From: PHAA01 sp022706565
GTDB taxonomy: Bacteria > Bacillota > Syntrophomonadia > Syntrophomonadales > Syntrophomonadaceae
Length of the DNA stretch: 64,000 bases
Reading direction: 5' to 3'
NCBI GenBank assembly: GCA_040769385.1
Contig: JAXGLD010000003.1
Coordinates: 310,001 to 374,000, forward strand
Below the pieces are notes generated by a model. It worked only from the letters and a program-made list of their open reading frames with translations, was not told the DNA's origin and made no database searches. Shown here one piece after another: positions 49,817 through 58,204 of the stretch (positions are counted from its first letter, which is position 1; the number at the start of each line of letters is the position of its first letter). Position numbers and translations under genes: made by a program.

Positions 49817-51232
49817 ATGGAAACCAACAAGCAGCAGCGTTTTACTGACATCATGCAGGGAATTCTGCAAAATCCGTATACTGGGATCATAATGATTGAT
49901 TTGGAAGGAAATGTTACGGTAATCAACCAGACCTACCTGGAACTGCTGGGTATCAGAGAAGAGGATGCCCTCAACCGTCATGTCAGCGAGATCACTCCCC
50001 ATTCTCGTTTACCGGAGGTGCTGATAACCAAAGAGGTTCACCTGGCAGACCACTGGCGGGTAAACGACCATGACACCATCGTTTTTCGTATGCCCTTATA
50101 CAAAGACGGTGAATTGATCGGGGCCATGGGCCAGAGCTTGGTCCTGGATGCTGCCGGGGTCAGGATCCTTTCCAAGAAACTACGTGACCTGGAAGGGCAA
50201 TTAGCCCAATACAAGGATGTAATCAGCAGCATTTACAGTTCCAAATACAGTCTTGCCGATATAGTCGGTGTGAGCGAGAAACTGCGCACTATGAAACAAA
50301 TGGCGGTGCGCGCCGCCATTACCGGCTCTACCGTCCTCATTCAAGGGGAAAGCGGGACGGGCAAGGAACTGTTCGCCCATGCCATCCATCAGTCCAGTTC
50401 GCGGTCGGATCACCCATTTGTCCGGGTAAACTGTGCCGCCATGCCTGATCAGTTGCTGGAATCGGAGATGTTCGGGTATGAAGAGGGAGCGTTTACCGGA
50501 GCCCGTAAAGGAGGAAAACCGGGAAAATTCGAACTGGCCCACCGGGGAGTAATCTTCCTGGACGAGATCGGAGATATGCCCCTGGCCATGCAGTCGAAAC
50601 TGCTGACCGTTTTACAGGAGAGGGAGGTAGAGCGGGTAGGGGGCAACAAACCTTTCCGCATTGATGTTCAGATCATAGCCGCCACCAACCGGGATTTGCA
50701 GGACATGGTCAATCGGGGTACTTTCAGAGAAGACCTGTTCTTCCGCCTCAATGTTGTGAGCATTTATGCTCCGACTCTGCGGGAGCGACTGGAGGATTTA
50801 CCCCTGCTGGTCAATTACTTTATTCCGAAACTGAATCGTCGCATGCATACTCAGGTAGACCGGGTCGCTCCGGAGACCCTCGATTTGTTGGGCGCCTATG
50901 ATTGGCCCGGCAACGTACGGGAGTTGGAAAACCTGCTGGAACGGGCTATCAACATGGCGGATTTACACCGGCAAGCCTGTTTGCTCCCCGAACATTTTCC
51001 TTATCTGGGTAATCTGATGCCCGCCGCGGAACAGATGCCGATTTCAGTAGATAACCTGGCTGAAGCGGTGGAAAGAACAGAACGGGCCACCATTATGCGG
51101 GTGCTGGCTGCTGCCGGCAACAATAAGGCCCGGGCTGCCCGCATTCTGGGAATCAACAAATCAGTGCTATACCGCAAACTGGATAAGTATGGCCTGCTCA
51201 ATCCCAGAGACCGGGGGGAAACAATCGGATAA
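49817..51232 (+). CDS. Sigma-54-dependent enhancer-binding protein (PAS - AAA+ - Fis HTH)
   Basis: Transcription activator of 471 residues. An N-terminal PAS domain (about 10-125) is followed by the AAA+ domain with Walker A GESGTGKE (about 179-186), the sigma-54 contact loop EGAFTGARKGG (about 222-232), Walker B VIFLDEIGDM and a Fis-type HTH at the end (NNKARAARILGINKSVLYRKLDKY). ATG 49817 has GAGGAGGG upstream; the frame runs back to 49661 without support. It lies 460 bases before a sigma-54 promoter at 51698 on the same strand, which makes the beta-oxidation genes its likely target. The PAS ligand is unknown. Confidence 0.94.
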   Translation: METNKQQRFTDIMQGILQNPYTGIIMIDLEGNVTVINQTYLELLGIREEDALNRHVSEITPHSRLPEVLITKEVHLADHWRVNDHDTIVFRMPLYKDGELIGAMGQSLVLDAAGVRILSKKLRDLEGQLAQYKDVISSIYSSKYSLADIVGVSEKLRTMKQMAVRAAITGSTVLIQGESGTGKELFAHAIHQSSSRSDHPFVRVNCAAMPDQLLESEMFGYEEGAFTGARKGGKPGKFELAHRGVIFLDEIGDMPLAMQSKLLTVLQEREVERVGGNKPFRIDVQIIAATNRDLQDMVNRGTFREDLFFRLNVVSIYAPTLRERLEDLPLLVNYFIPKLNRRMHTQVDRVAPETLDLLGAYDWPGNVRELENLLERAINMADLHRQACLLPEHFPYLGNLMPAAEQMPISVDNLAEAVERTERATIMRVLAAAGNNKARAARILGINKSVLYRKLDKYGLLNPRDRGETIG

Positions 51233-51238
51233 TTAATT

Positions 51239-51266
51239 AAAGGGTCGCAAAATGCGACCCTTTTTA
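51239..51266 (+). terminator. Terminator/palindrome after the enhancer-binding protein gene
   Basis: AAAGGGTCGCA / TGCGACCCTTT arms of 11 bp with a 3-base loop, then TTTTT. It begins six bases after the stop codon and works well as a terminator. Its core GGTCGCAAAATGCGACC (51243-51259) is almost the same as the palindrome at 51551-51567. Confidence 0.85.
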
Positions 51267-51546
51267 TCTGTTACCGCTGTCATGTCAAAAAGTCTCGTTT
51301 GGGGGCGGTTTTAATCAACCAACCCGACCGATAAAACACCTCGGCAGTGGTATTATCCGGCGGTTTCAGAGTAACCGGATTGGACCCAGCAATGTCGTTG
51401 CAGGTGCGTCAAATCCCGTATTATGGCATGGACATTGGTCTTCTCCAATTAGACTATACTGGTTTAAATGGAAAGGAAACATCTGCTCAGAAAATATATA
51501 CCAACCCAACCAAACAATAGGTGAGTGGAATAATTTTATAAACCCG

Positions 51547-51571
51547 AAATGGTTGCAATATGCAACCATTT
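51547..51571. promoter_or_regulatory. Palindrome: candidate activator site upstream of hbd
   Basis: Arms AAATGGTTGCA and TGCAACCATTT are perfect over 11 bp around ATA. The core GGTTGCAATATGCAACC (51551-51567) lies about 165 bases before the expected sigma-54 start point, a usual enhancer distance. GTTGCA half-sites recur at 51595-51600 and 51684-51689. It could also terminate a transcript (TTATTATTT follows), but no gene precedes it. Confidence 0.5.
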
Positions 51572-51697
51572 TTATTATTTAGGGCCCAAAAAGAGTTGCA
51601 AAAAGAGTCGTTAGAGAATGGTCGCACAAGCACAATCTCCAGCCGGCAGTACCAAACGCCCCAAATATGGGGATCATTAGCGAGTTGCAAAATTAGT

Positions 51698-51713
51698 TGG
51701 CATACAAATTGCT
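51698..51713 (+). promoter_or_regulatory. Sigma-54 promoter of the beta-oxidation genes
   Basis: TGGCATA-CAAA-TTGCT matches the consensus TGGCAYR-N4-TTGCW at every defined base; GG of the -24 element is 51699-51700 and GC of the -12 element 51711-51712. Transcription would begin near 51725, 68 bases before the hbd start. The 560-base region 51233-51792 has no gene; it holds this promoter, the palindromes and a weak ATTGG/CCAAT hairpin near 51435. Confidence 0.82.
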
Positions 51714-51792
51714 TTTATATATCCACCATATAGGGGAGTGGGGGGTCAAGTCACCCTCTTCAAACCCAAGAAATAAAAAGGAGGAGAGTAAG

Positions 51793-52644
51793 TTGGCGAT
51801 CAGTAAAATTGGAGTACTTGGAGCAGGGACAATGGGGGCTGGAATAGCCCAGGTCAGCGTAGAAGCTGGATTCACCGTGGTTTTGGTAGACGTAGTGCCC
51901 GCGGTAGTCGAAAAAGCAGCCAAGGGTCTCGACAAGGCTTGGGCCAAGGCAGTAGAAAAGGGCAAGAAGACCGCAGAGGATGTAGCCGGATTCGGAAAAC
52001 TATTGTCGACCGGGACCGATACTGCCCTTCTCAAGGATTGCGACATTATCATCGAGGCGATCATTGAGAACATTGATATCAAGAAAAAGGTCCATGCTCA
52101 ATTGGGCGAAATCTGCAAGCCGGAAACCATTCTCGCTACCAACACCTCGGCGCTGAGCATCACCGAGATAGGTGCTGCCACCAACCGTCCCGACAAAGTT
52201 GTAGGGATGCATTTCTTCAATCCCGTACCGGTCATGAAACTGGTTGAAGTAATCCCCGGTGCCGAGACTGCTCAGGATGTAGTCGACCTCACCGTAGACA
52301 TGAGCAAGAAGATCGGCAAAGAGCCGGTAGTGGCCAAAGAGGTACCTGGATTCATCGTCAACCGGATTTTGGTTCCCTACATCAACGAAGCCGCCATGGT
52401 TTACCAGGAAGGGACCGCCTCCGCCGCCGAGATCGACAAGGCTATGAAACTGGGTGCAGGTATGCCGATGGGCCCCCTGGCTCTGGCTGACCTGGTAGGC
52501 ATCGATATCGTGCTGGCAATCTGTGATTACTTCTGGAAAGAATTCGGCGACTCCAAGTACCGTGCTTCCCTGGCATTCCGCCAAAAGGTGCGTGCAGGCC
52601 ACCTGGGTATGAAGACCGGTAAAGGATTCTACGACTATAAATAG
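51793..52644 (+). CDS. hbd: 3-hydroxybutyryl-CoA dehydrogenase
   Basis: NAD-dependent enzyme of 283 residues for the interconversion of (S)-3-hydroxybutyryl-CoA and acetoacetyl-CoA. The Rossmann motif is GVLGAGTMGAGIAQ (about 6-19). The catalytic His is in GMHFFNPVPVMKLVE, the partner Glu in the same strand-turn, and PGFIVNRILVPYINEA opens the C-terminal dimer domain. TTG 51793 follows AAGGAGGAG at eight bases; the frame is open from 51697 because the promoter region has no stop. First gene after the sigma-54 promoter. Confidence 0.96.
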   Translation: MAISKIGVLGAGTMGAGIAQVSVEAGFTVVLVDVVPAVVEKAAKGLDKAWAKAVEKGKKTAEDVAGFGKLLSTGTDTALLKDCDIIIEAIIENIDIKKKVHAQLGEICKPETILATNTSALSITEIGAATNRPDKVVGMHFFNPVPVMKLVEVIPGAETAQDVVDLTVDMSKKIGKEPVVAKEVPGFIVNRILVPYINEAAMVYQEGTASAAEIDKAMKLGAGMPMGPLALADLVGIDIVLAICDYFWKEFGDSKYRASLAFRQKVRAGHLGMKTGKGFYDYK

Positions 52645-52703
52645 ACTGCGATCAGTATTTGATTTGATTGCAGTAGCGATAGTACGTGAAGGGAGGCAGG
52701 ATT

Positions 52704-53486
52704 TTGGAATTCCAGAACATCATCTTGGAGAAAGAAGACTACCTGGCAATTTTGACCATCAATCGCCCCAAGGCCTTGAACGCCCTCAATGGGGACACGC
52801 TGTATGAATTGGAAGCTGCTATCAAAGACATCAAAGCCGATGACAATATTAAGGTCGTAATACTGACCGGCAGCGGGGAAAAATCCTTTGTCGCCGGTGC
52901 CGACATAACTTTTATGCTGCCCCTCTCCCCAGCCGAAGGGCGTTTCTTCGCCGACTTTGGGGAAAAGGTATTCCGGTCGATGGAACTCTTGGAGAAGCCC
53001 ATAATCGCTGCCGTGAATGGGTTCGCCCTGGGTGGCGGCTGCGAACTGGCCATGGCCTGCGACATCCGATTGGCATCGGAGAAAGCTATCTTCGGGCAGC
53101 CAGAAGTGGGTCTGGGCATCATTCCCGGCTTTGGCGGCACCCAGCGTCTGCCGCGCCTCATTGGTGAAGGGCGGGCCAAAGAACTCATTTATACCGCTGA
53201 CAATGTTTCGGCCGCAGAGGCATTTCGCCTGGGTTTGGTAAATCATGTCTGCCCGCCGGACCAATTGATGGACGAGGCCCGCAAGATGGCCAAGAAAATA
53301 GCATCCAAGGCCCCATTGGCGGTGGGCTATGCCAAGTTTGCCATAGGTAAAGGCATGCAGGTCGATATCGATACCGCTATGAGCATTGAGTCCGATATGT
53401 TTGGCATGAGTTGTGCTACCGCGGATAAATTTGAAGGCATGACCGCCTTTGTAGAAAAGCGCAAAGCCAATTTCCAAGGGAAATAG
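52704..53486 (+). CDS. crt: Enoyl-CoA hydratase / crotonase
   Basis: Enoyl-CoA hydratase of 260 residues that interconverts crotonyl-CoA and 3-hydroxybutyryl-CoA. The oxyanion-hole motifs are SFVAGADI (about 61-68) and NGFALGGGCELAMACD (about 104-119), with the first catalytic Glu in GGCELAM; the second is in FGQPEVGLGIIPGFGG (about 134-149). TTG 52704 with GGGAGG upstream gives the standard length. It follows hbd by 59 bases with no terminator between. Confidence 0.95.
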   Translation: MEFQNIILEKEDYLAILTINRPKALNALNGDTLYELEAAIKDIKADDNIKVVILTGSGEKSFVAGADITFMLPLSPAEGRFFADFGEKVFRSMELLEKPIIAAVNGFALGGGCELAMACDIRLASEKAIFGQPEVGLGIIPGFGGTQRLPRLIGEGRAKELIYTADNVSAAEAFRLGLVNHVCPPDQLMDEARKMAKKIASKAPLAVGYAKFAIGKGMQVDIDTAMSIESDMFGMSCATADKFEGMTAFVEKRKANFQGK

Positions 53487-53552
53487 ACTCATGTTGTCCC
53501 CCACAAGACCACTACTGAGATGTATTGATCGATAATAGAGGAGGGAAATGGA

Positions 53553-54896
53553 ATGAGTTGGATGGATGAGTATAAGCGCAAACTGGTACCGGTAGATGAG
53601 GCTATGAAGGTGGTCAAATCAGGTGATTTGGTTCACTATGGCGAATTTGTTATGGCCTCCCATGTTCTGGATGCCGCTTTGGCCAAGCGGACGGACGAGC
53701 TCTTTGGAGTTAATATCCGGACTGTGACCTGTCCTTTCCCACCCCAAACTGTGTTAGCCGACCCGGAAAGGAAGCATTTTATTTATAATGACTGGCATTT
53801 CAGCGGGGCCAGCCGTAAGCTGCATGATAAAAATCTTTGCAACTACATCTCCCTGACCTATCATGAAGGCCCCAGTTTTTATGACAGAGGTTATGTTCCC
53901 GTGGATGTGGCCATGATCAAGGTGACTCCTCCTGACAAGCACGGTTTTGTCAATCTCGGCACCTCCAATTCCATCACCCACGCGGTAACCGATGCCTCCA
54001 AGATCGTAATCTGCGAGGTCAATGAATCGGTACCCAGATGCTTGGGAGGATTAAGAGAGACATTGCATGTTTCAGAAGTCGATTATTTTGTGGAAGGCGA
54101 CCACAAGCCGCTTATCAATCTCCCTGAGCTGCCCATAAGCGACGTCGACAAAAAGATCGCGTCCATAATAATGGATCAGATCAAAGACGGCGACTGCCTG
54201 CAGCTGGGGATAGGTGCTATGCCGAACGCGGTGGGGGCCATGATCGCCCAGTCAGACCTTAAAGATCTTGGCGTTCATACTGAGATGCTGGTGGATTCTT
54301 TTGTCGACATGTATGAAGCTGGCAAGATCACCAACCGCCGCAAACAGCTGGACAAAGGCAAAATGGTATATACCTTCGCGATGGGCACCAAGAAACTGTA
54401 TGACTTCCTGGATGAGAATCCTTTCTGTGCCAGCTACCCGGTAAGCTATACCAACGACCCGGCGACTATTCGCCAACAGGATAATATGATCTGCATCAAC
54501 AATGCTGTGGAGGTCGACCTGTTCAGCCAGGTTTGTTCGGAATCATCTGGTGTACGACACATTTCCGGCACCGGCGGTCAGCTGGACTACATCTTTGGGT
54601 CCTATTTCTCCAAAGGCGGTTTGGGTTTGATTTGTCTTACCTCCACCTATAAAGACAAAGACGGCAGTCTCAAATCCCGCATAGTGCCCACTCTGACTCA
54701 AGGAGCAACTGTAACCGTACCCCGCAGCATGAACTACTATGTGGTCACCGAATATGGCATCGCCAACATGAAGGCCAGAAGCACCTGGGAGAGGGCAGAA
54801 CTGCTTATCAACCTGGCCCACCCCAATTTCCGTGACGAACTGATCAAAGAGGCCGACAAGATGGGGATCTGGGTGGCCACCAATAAGATTCAGTAG
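53553..54896 (+). CDS. Acyl-CoA:acetate CoA-transferase (4-hydroxybutyrate/butyryl-CoA transferase family)
   Basis: Cytoplasmic CoA-transferase of 447 residues in the Cat/AbfT/acetyl-CoA hydrolase family. The expected catalytic glutamate lies in INNAVEVDLFSQV (about 313-325), close to GTGGQLDYIFGSYFSKGG (about 335-352), which forms the CoA pocket. ATG with GGAGGGAA upstream. In this setting it would activate butyrate to butyryl-CoA at the cost of acetyl-CoA, or work in reverse; the exact acids cannot be read from the sequence. Confidence 0.9.
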   Translation: MSWMDEYKRKLVPVDEAMKVVKSGDLVHYGEFVMASHVLDAALAKRTDELFGVNIRTVTCPFPPQTVLADPERKHFIYNDWHFSGASRKLHDKNLCNYISLTYHEGPSFYDRGYVPVDVAMIKVTPPDKHGFVNLGTSNSITHAVTDASKIVICEVNESVPRCLGGLRETLHVSEVDYFVEGDHKPLINLPELPISDVDKKIASIIMDQIKDGDCLQLGIGAMPNAVGAMIAQSDLKDLGVHTEMLVDSFVDMYEAGKITNRRKQLDKGKMVYTFAMGTKKLYDFLDENPFCASYPVSYTNDPATIRQQDNMICINNAVEVDLFSQVCSESSGVRHISGTGGQLDYIFGSYFSKGGLGLICLTSTYKDKDGSLKSRIVPTLTQGATVTVPRSMNYYVVTEYGIANMKARSTWERAELLINLAHPNFRDELIKEADKMGIWVATNKIQ

Positions 54897-54939
54897 TCTT
54901 GATAAACAGGAAAAATTTTGGGAAAAGGAGATTTATACT

Positions 54940-56169
54940 ATGGCAAAAGAATTGAATGAAGTCGTAGTAGTTAGCGCTTGCCGTACCCCGATTGGCGCTT
55001 ATAATGGTTCCCTGGCAAGTATGCGCGCCAATGAGCTGAGTAAAATTACCGCCACCGAAGCGGTCAACCGGGCAGGTATCGATATTAAACAGATCGATGA
55101 ACTGGTACTGGGGATGTGCCTGCATCATGGCAACGGATCCCTACCGGCCCGCATAATTTCCCAGCAAATCGGCATGTCGCCAGAGTCCAGCGCCAGTATG
55201 GTTAACCAGAACTGCGCATCAGGCATGAGGGCTTTGGAAATCGCCGCCATGAAACTGATGCTGGGCAAGAATGACATCGCCCTGGTAGTAGGAACCGAAA
55301 GCATGAGCAACATCCCTTACCTGCTGCAGAACATGAGATGGGGCGCCCGCATGGGTGACTCCAAGGCTCAGGATGCAATGCTGTCTGATGGTCTGGTATG
55401 TACCCTGGCCGGGGGCCATATGGGAATAACGGCTGAGAACGTCGCCGAGCAGTATGGCATCACCCGGGAGGAATGCGATGAGCTGGCCCTGCTTAGCCAT
55501 AGGCGGGCCGTCCGGGCTGTAGACGAAGGCCGTTTCATCCGGGAGATTGTCCCGGTGATGGTCAAGAAAGGCAAGAAAGAGTTCCTGTTCGAAAACGACG
55601 AGCACCCCATTCGCGGTGCCAGCCTGGAAAGCATGGCAAAACTGGGACCTGCCTTTAAAAAGGGCGGGGTAGTGACGGCTGCTAATGCTTCCGGAATCAA
55701 TGACGCTTCTGCCGCAGTAGTCATGATGACCAAGAAAAAGGCTGAAGAGCTGGGCATCAAGCCCCTAATGAAACTTATTAATGTTTGCTCCGAGGGCGTC
55801 GACGCCCGGGTGATGGGTCTGGGACCGGCAGTCGCCATACCCAAATGCCTGAAAGAAGCGGGCATGAAATACGAGGATGTTGAATATTGGGAGATAAATG
55901 AAGCCTTTGCCGCCCAGGTGCTGGGAGTAAAACGCATGATCAAGGACGTAGCCGGCATCGACCTCAATATGGGCACCTTGGAACAGGACGGCAATATCAA
56001 CAACAATGGCTCCGGTATCGGCCTGGGTCACCCAGTGGGATGCACCGCCCTGCGGATAATCGTCTCCATGTACTATGAACTGGAGAGATTAGGTAAAACC
56101 GTTGGCGGAGCTTCGTTATGCGTAGGCGGAGGGCCTGCCATGGCCTCACTGTGGACCCGGGATATATAA
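54940..56169 (+). CDS. thl: Acetyl-CoA C-acetyltransferase (thiolase)
   Basis: Thiolase of 409 residues that cleaves or forms acetoacetyl-CoA. The acyl-carrying Cys is in NQNCASGMRAL (about 88-98), the His in GLGHPVGCTALR (about 360-371) and the second Cys in LCVGGGPAMA (about 394-403). NEAFAAQ is also present. ATG with AAAAGGAG upstream. It lies 43 bases after the CoA-transferase gene, in the same transcription unit. Confidence 0.95.
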   Translation: MAKELNEVVVVSACRTPIGAYNGSLASMRANELSKITATEAVNRAGIDIKQIDELVLGMCLHHGNGSLPARIISQQIGMSPESSASMVNQNCASGMRALEIAAMKLMLGKNDIALVVGTESMSNIPYLLQNMRWGARMGDSKAQDAMLSDGLVCTLAGGHMGITAENVAEQYGITREECDELALLSHRRAVRAVDEGRFIREIVPVMVKKGKKEFLFENDEHPIRGASLESMAKLGPAFKKGGVVTAANASGINDASAAVVMMTKKKAEELGIKPLMKLINVCSEGVDARVMGLGPAVAIPKCLKEAGMKYEDVEYWEINEAFAAQVLGVKRMIKDVAGIDLNMGTLEQDGNINNNGSGIGLGHPVGCTALRIIVSMYYELERLGKTVGGASLCVGGGPAMASLWTRDI

Positions 56170-56192
56170 CCCTACCCCTCTTCTATTTTGCG

Positions 56193-56233
56193 GGTGATGG
56201 CTGGACAGCCAGCCATCGCCAGCACCTCTTTTT
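56193..56233 (+). terminator. Hairpin between thl and the acyl-CoA dehydrogenase gene
   Basis: GGTGATGGCTGG (56193-56204), loop ACAG, CCAGCCATCGCC (56209-56220): 12 pairs with one G-U. A TTTTTT run follows eight bases later (56228-56233). It may stop part of the transcription before acd. The sequence GCGGGTGATGG is shared with the terminator after acd. Confidence 0.55.
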
Positions 56234-56307
56234 TGAATAGTGATTGGAAAATTCTAGTCCATAGAGATACATCCAAATGATTGGAATTGAAAGGGAGGTC
56301 AACTTTA

Positions 56308-57450
56308 ATGGATTTTCGTTTGAGCGAAGAACAAGAGATGATGAAAAAAGTGGCCCATGATTTTGCGGCCAATGAGATTGCCCCCTATGCTAGTGAATGG
56401 GACCACAAACACATCTATCCGGAAGAATGCATCAAGAAGATGCACGAAGTGGGGCTTATGACCATCGGCGTACCGGCGGAATACGGCGGACCGGGACTGG
56501 ACCACCTGGCCCAGAACATCGTGGCCGAAGAAATAAGCTGGGGCGATGCCGGCATTGCCACAGTCATGGCTGCCAGCACTTTGTTGGCGGCAGACCCGGT
56601 TTTAATCGCTGCCAATCACGAACAGAAAAAAGAATTCTACGGTCGTCTTATGGATGGCGAGTTAGGGGCCTTCTGTCTGACTGAACCAGGAGCTGGTTCA
56701 GATGCGGGGGGATTGTCAACCAGGTGTCAAAAGGTCGGCGATGAATACATCATCAATGGAACCAAACAGTTTATCAGCAATGGCGGTACTGCCGGCGTGT
56801 ACACCCTGCTGGCCACCATGGATAAAAAAATGGGCACTAAAGGGATGTGCGCTTTCATTATCGATCGTAATACCCCCGGTATAACCGTAGGTAAGACGGA
56901 AGACAAATTAGGCATCAGGACCTCCAATACCACCGAGGTCATCTTCGAAGACGTAAAGGTGCCCGCCAAGAACTTGCTCGGTAAAGAAGGTGACGGCTTT
57001 AAGATCATCATGAGGACCTTGGATATATCCCGCGCCAGCGTGGCGGCCCTGGCCGTCGGGATGGCCCAGGCCAGCCTGGATGCAGCCCTTGAGTACTCCC
57101 AGCTGCGGACCCAATTCGGCAAACCCATCTGCAGTTTCCAGGCCATCCAATTCAAACTGGCGGATATGGCCCAGAGGATTCAGGCATCCCGCCTGCTGTA
57201 CTATGAGGCTTCTTCACTGCAGGATATGGAGGTACCCCGGTTCAGCAAATCAGCCTCCCTGGCTAAATGCTTTGCCGGTGACACCGCCGTCTTCTGCGCC
57301 ACTGAGGCCTTACAGGTATTCGGCGGCTACGGATACACCCGGGACTATCCGGTGGAGAAATATTATCGGGACGCCAAGATATTCCAGATTTATGAGGGAA
57401 CCGGAGAAGTGCAGAGACTGGTCATCGCCGGAGATTTGCTCAGAGGCTAG
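56308..57450 (+). CDS. Acyl-CoA dehydrogenase (butyryl-CoA dehydrogenase-like)
   Basis: Flavin enzyme of 380 residues that oxidises butyryl-CoA to crotonyl-CoA or works in reverse. The substrate/FAD signature is FCLTEPGAGSDAGG (about 121-134); the catalytic Glu is in IYEGTGEVQRLVIAGDLL near the end, as in short-chain enzymes. ATG 56308 with GGGAGGTC upstream. No electron-transfer flavoprotein genes are adjacent, so EtfAB must come from elsewhere. The gene completes a C4 cycle with crt, hbd and thl. Confidence 0.93.
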   Translation: MDFRLSEEQEMMKKVAHDFAANEIAPYASEWDHKHIYPEECIKKMHEVGLMTIGVPAEYGGPGLDHLAQNIVAEEISWGDAGIATVMAASTLLAADPVLIAANHEQKKEFYGRLMDGELGAFCLTEPGAGSDAGGLSTRCQKVGDEYIINGTKQFISNGGTAGVYTLLATMDKKMGTKGMCAFIIDRNTPGITVGKTEDKLGIRTSNTTEVIFEDVKVPAKNLLGKEGDGFKIIMRTLDISRASVAALAVGMAQASLDAALEYSQLRTQFGKPICSFQAIQFKLADMAQRIQASRLLYYEASSLQDMEVPRFSKSASLAKCFAGDTAVFCATEALQVFGGYGYTRDYPVEKYYRDAKIFQIYEGTGEVQRLVIAGDLLRG

Positions 57451-57502
57451 TAATTTCCTGACAGGCCAGATTTGAAGGTTAGTAGGACTGCGTTAGATCG
57501 AT

Positions 57503-57543
57503 AAAGCGGGTGATGGTTCTTGAAGAGCCATCACCCGCTTTTT
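57503..57543 (+). terminator. Strong terminator after the acyl-CoA dehydrogenase gene
   Basis: Perfect 14-bp arms AAAGCGGGTGATGG (57503-57516) and CCATCACCCGCTTT (57528-57541), then TTTTT to 57543. It ends the beta-oxidation cluster. The rest of the gap to 57698 contains a CCAGGCCTGG palindrome near 57670 and no gene. Confidence 0.95.
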
Positions 57544-57698
57544 GCCGGGGTCCTTGGCCATAATGAGGACTGCCAAGGGTAGCGTTATTGCCAGGATATC
57601 CTAAACAGATTGCTGCAACAGGGCTCGCTAGTGTATATTGCGGCGGTTACCAGGACGAGTTGGTGCATGCCAGGCCTGGTTGGTAATTGCCTGGGCAC

Positions 57699-57929
57699 CT
57701 ACTCGCGGTACATAGCCCGGTTGATTATATAAAAAACATAGGCCGTCGAGCTGACTAGCAAGGCAAATAGGCCGATGGCATAGAGCTTGGCATTTCGGTC
57801 GGCCATTATGGCGTCGATGTCCAAACCATACTGGGTCCTCAGCCACGCTATATAGAAACCGGTGGCCACAATGATCCAGAGATACTTGAGCAGGTAAAAC
57901 ATAAATATCCGTTTCTTGTCCAGATTCAT
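57699..57929 (-). CDS. Hypothetical two-helix membrane protein (76 aa)
   Basis: Small protein with two hydrophobic segments (about 10-30 and 50-70) and a short polar loop between them (RTQYGLDIDAIMADRNAKL). ATG 57929 with GGGAAGAGGGA upstream. No family recognised. It stands alone between the beta-oxidation cluster and addAB. Confidence 0.6.
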   Translation of the reverse strand: MNLDKKRIFMFYLLKYLWIIVATGFYIAWLRTQYGLDIDAIMADRNAKLYAIGLFALLVSSTAYVFYIINRAMYRE

Positions 57930-58083
57930 CAGATTCCCTCTTCCCCTAATCTCATGTTGAATCCTGTTATCTCATTACTCTGATAACATTCGGGATACTC
58001 GAGGCATTTCCTGCCATCCCATCAAGAAATATCTACCTGATTACCCAATCATGATAGAATAAAGTGCAGGGACCGGCAAGGGG

Positions 58084-58169
58084 ACCGAGGCATGGAGACG
58101 GTTCTTTTGCCTCGGTCTTTGCCCTGAACACGCGAGGCATTGGGACGGTTCTTTTGCCTTACTCTTCGT
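58084..58169. repeat. Tandem hairpin repeat upstream of addB
   Basis: Two copies of a unit with the core GACGGTTCTTTTGCCT (58097-58112 and 58144-58159) each preceded by GCGAGGCA/CCGAGGCA. In the first copy ACCGAGGCA pairs with TGCCTCGGT over 9 bp; in the second AGGCA pairs with TGCCT. The 275-base gap 57930-58204 also contains TGTTATC/GATAACA (57965-57988), a possible operator. The units resemble REP-type intergenic palindromes. Confidence 0.6.
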
Positions 58170-58204
58170 TCCGGAATAGCCTCTGAAACATAGAGGAGAA
58201 TATC

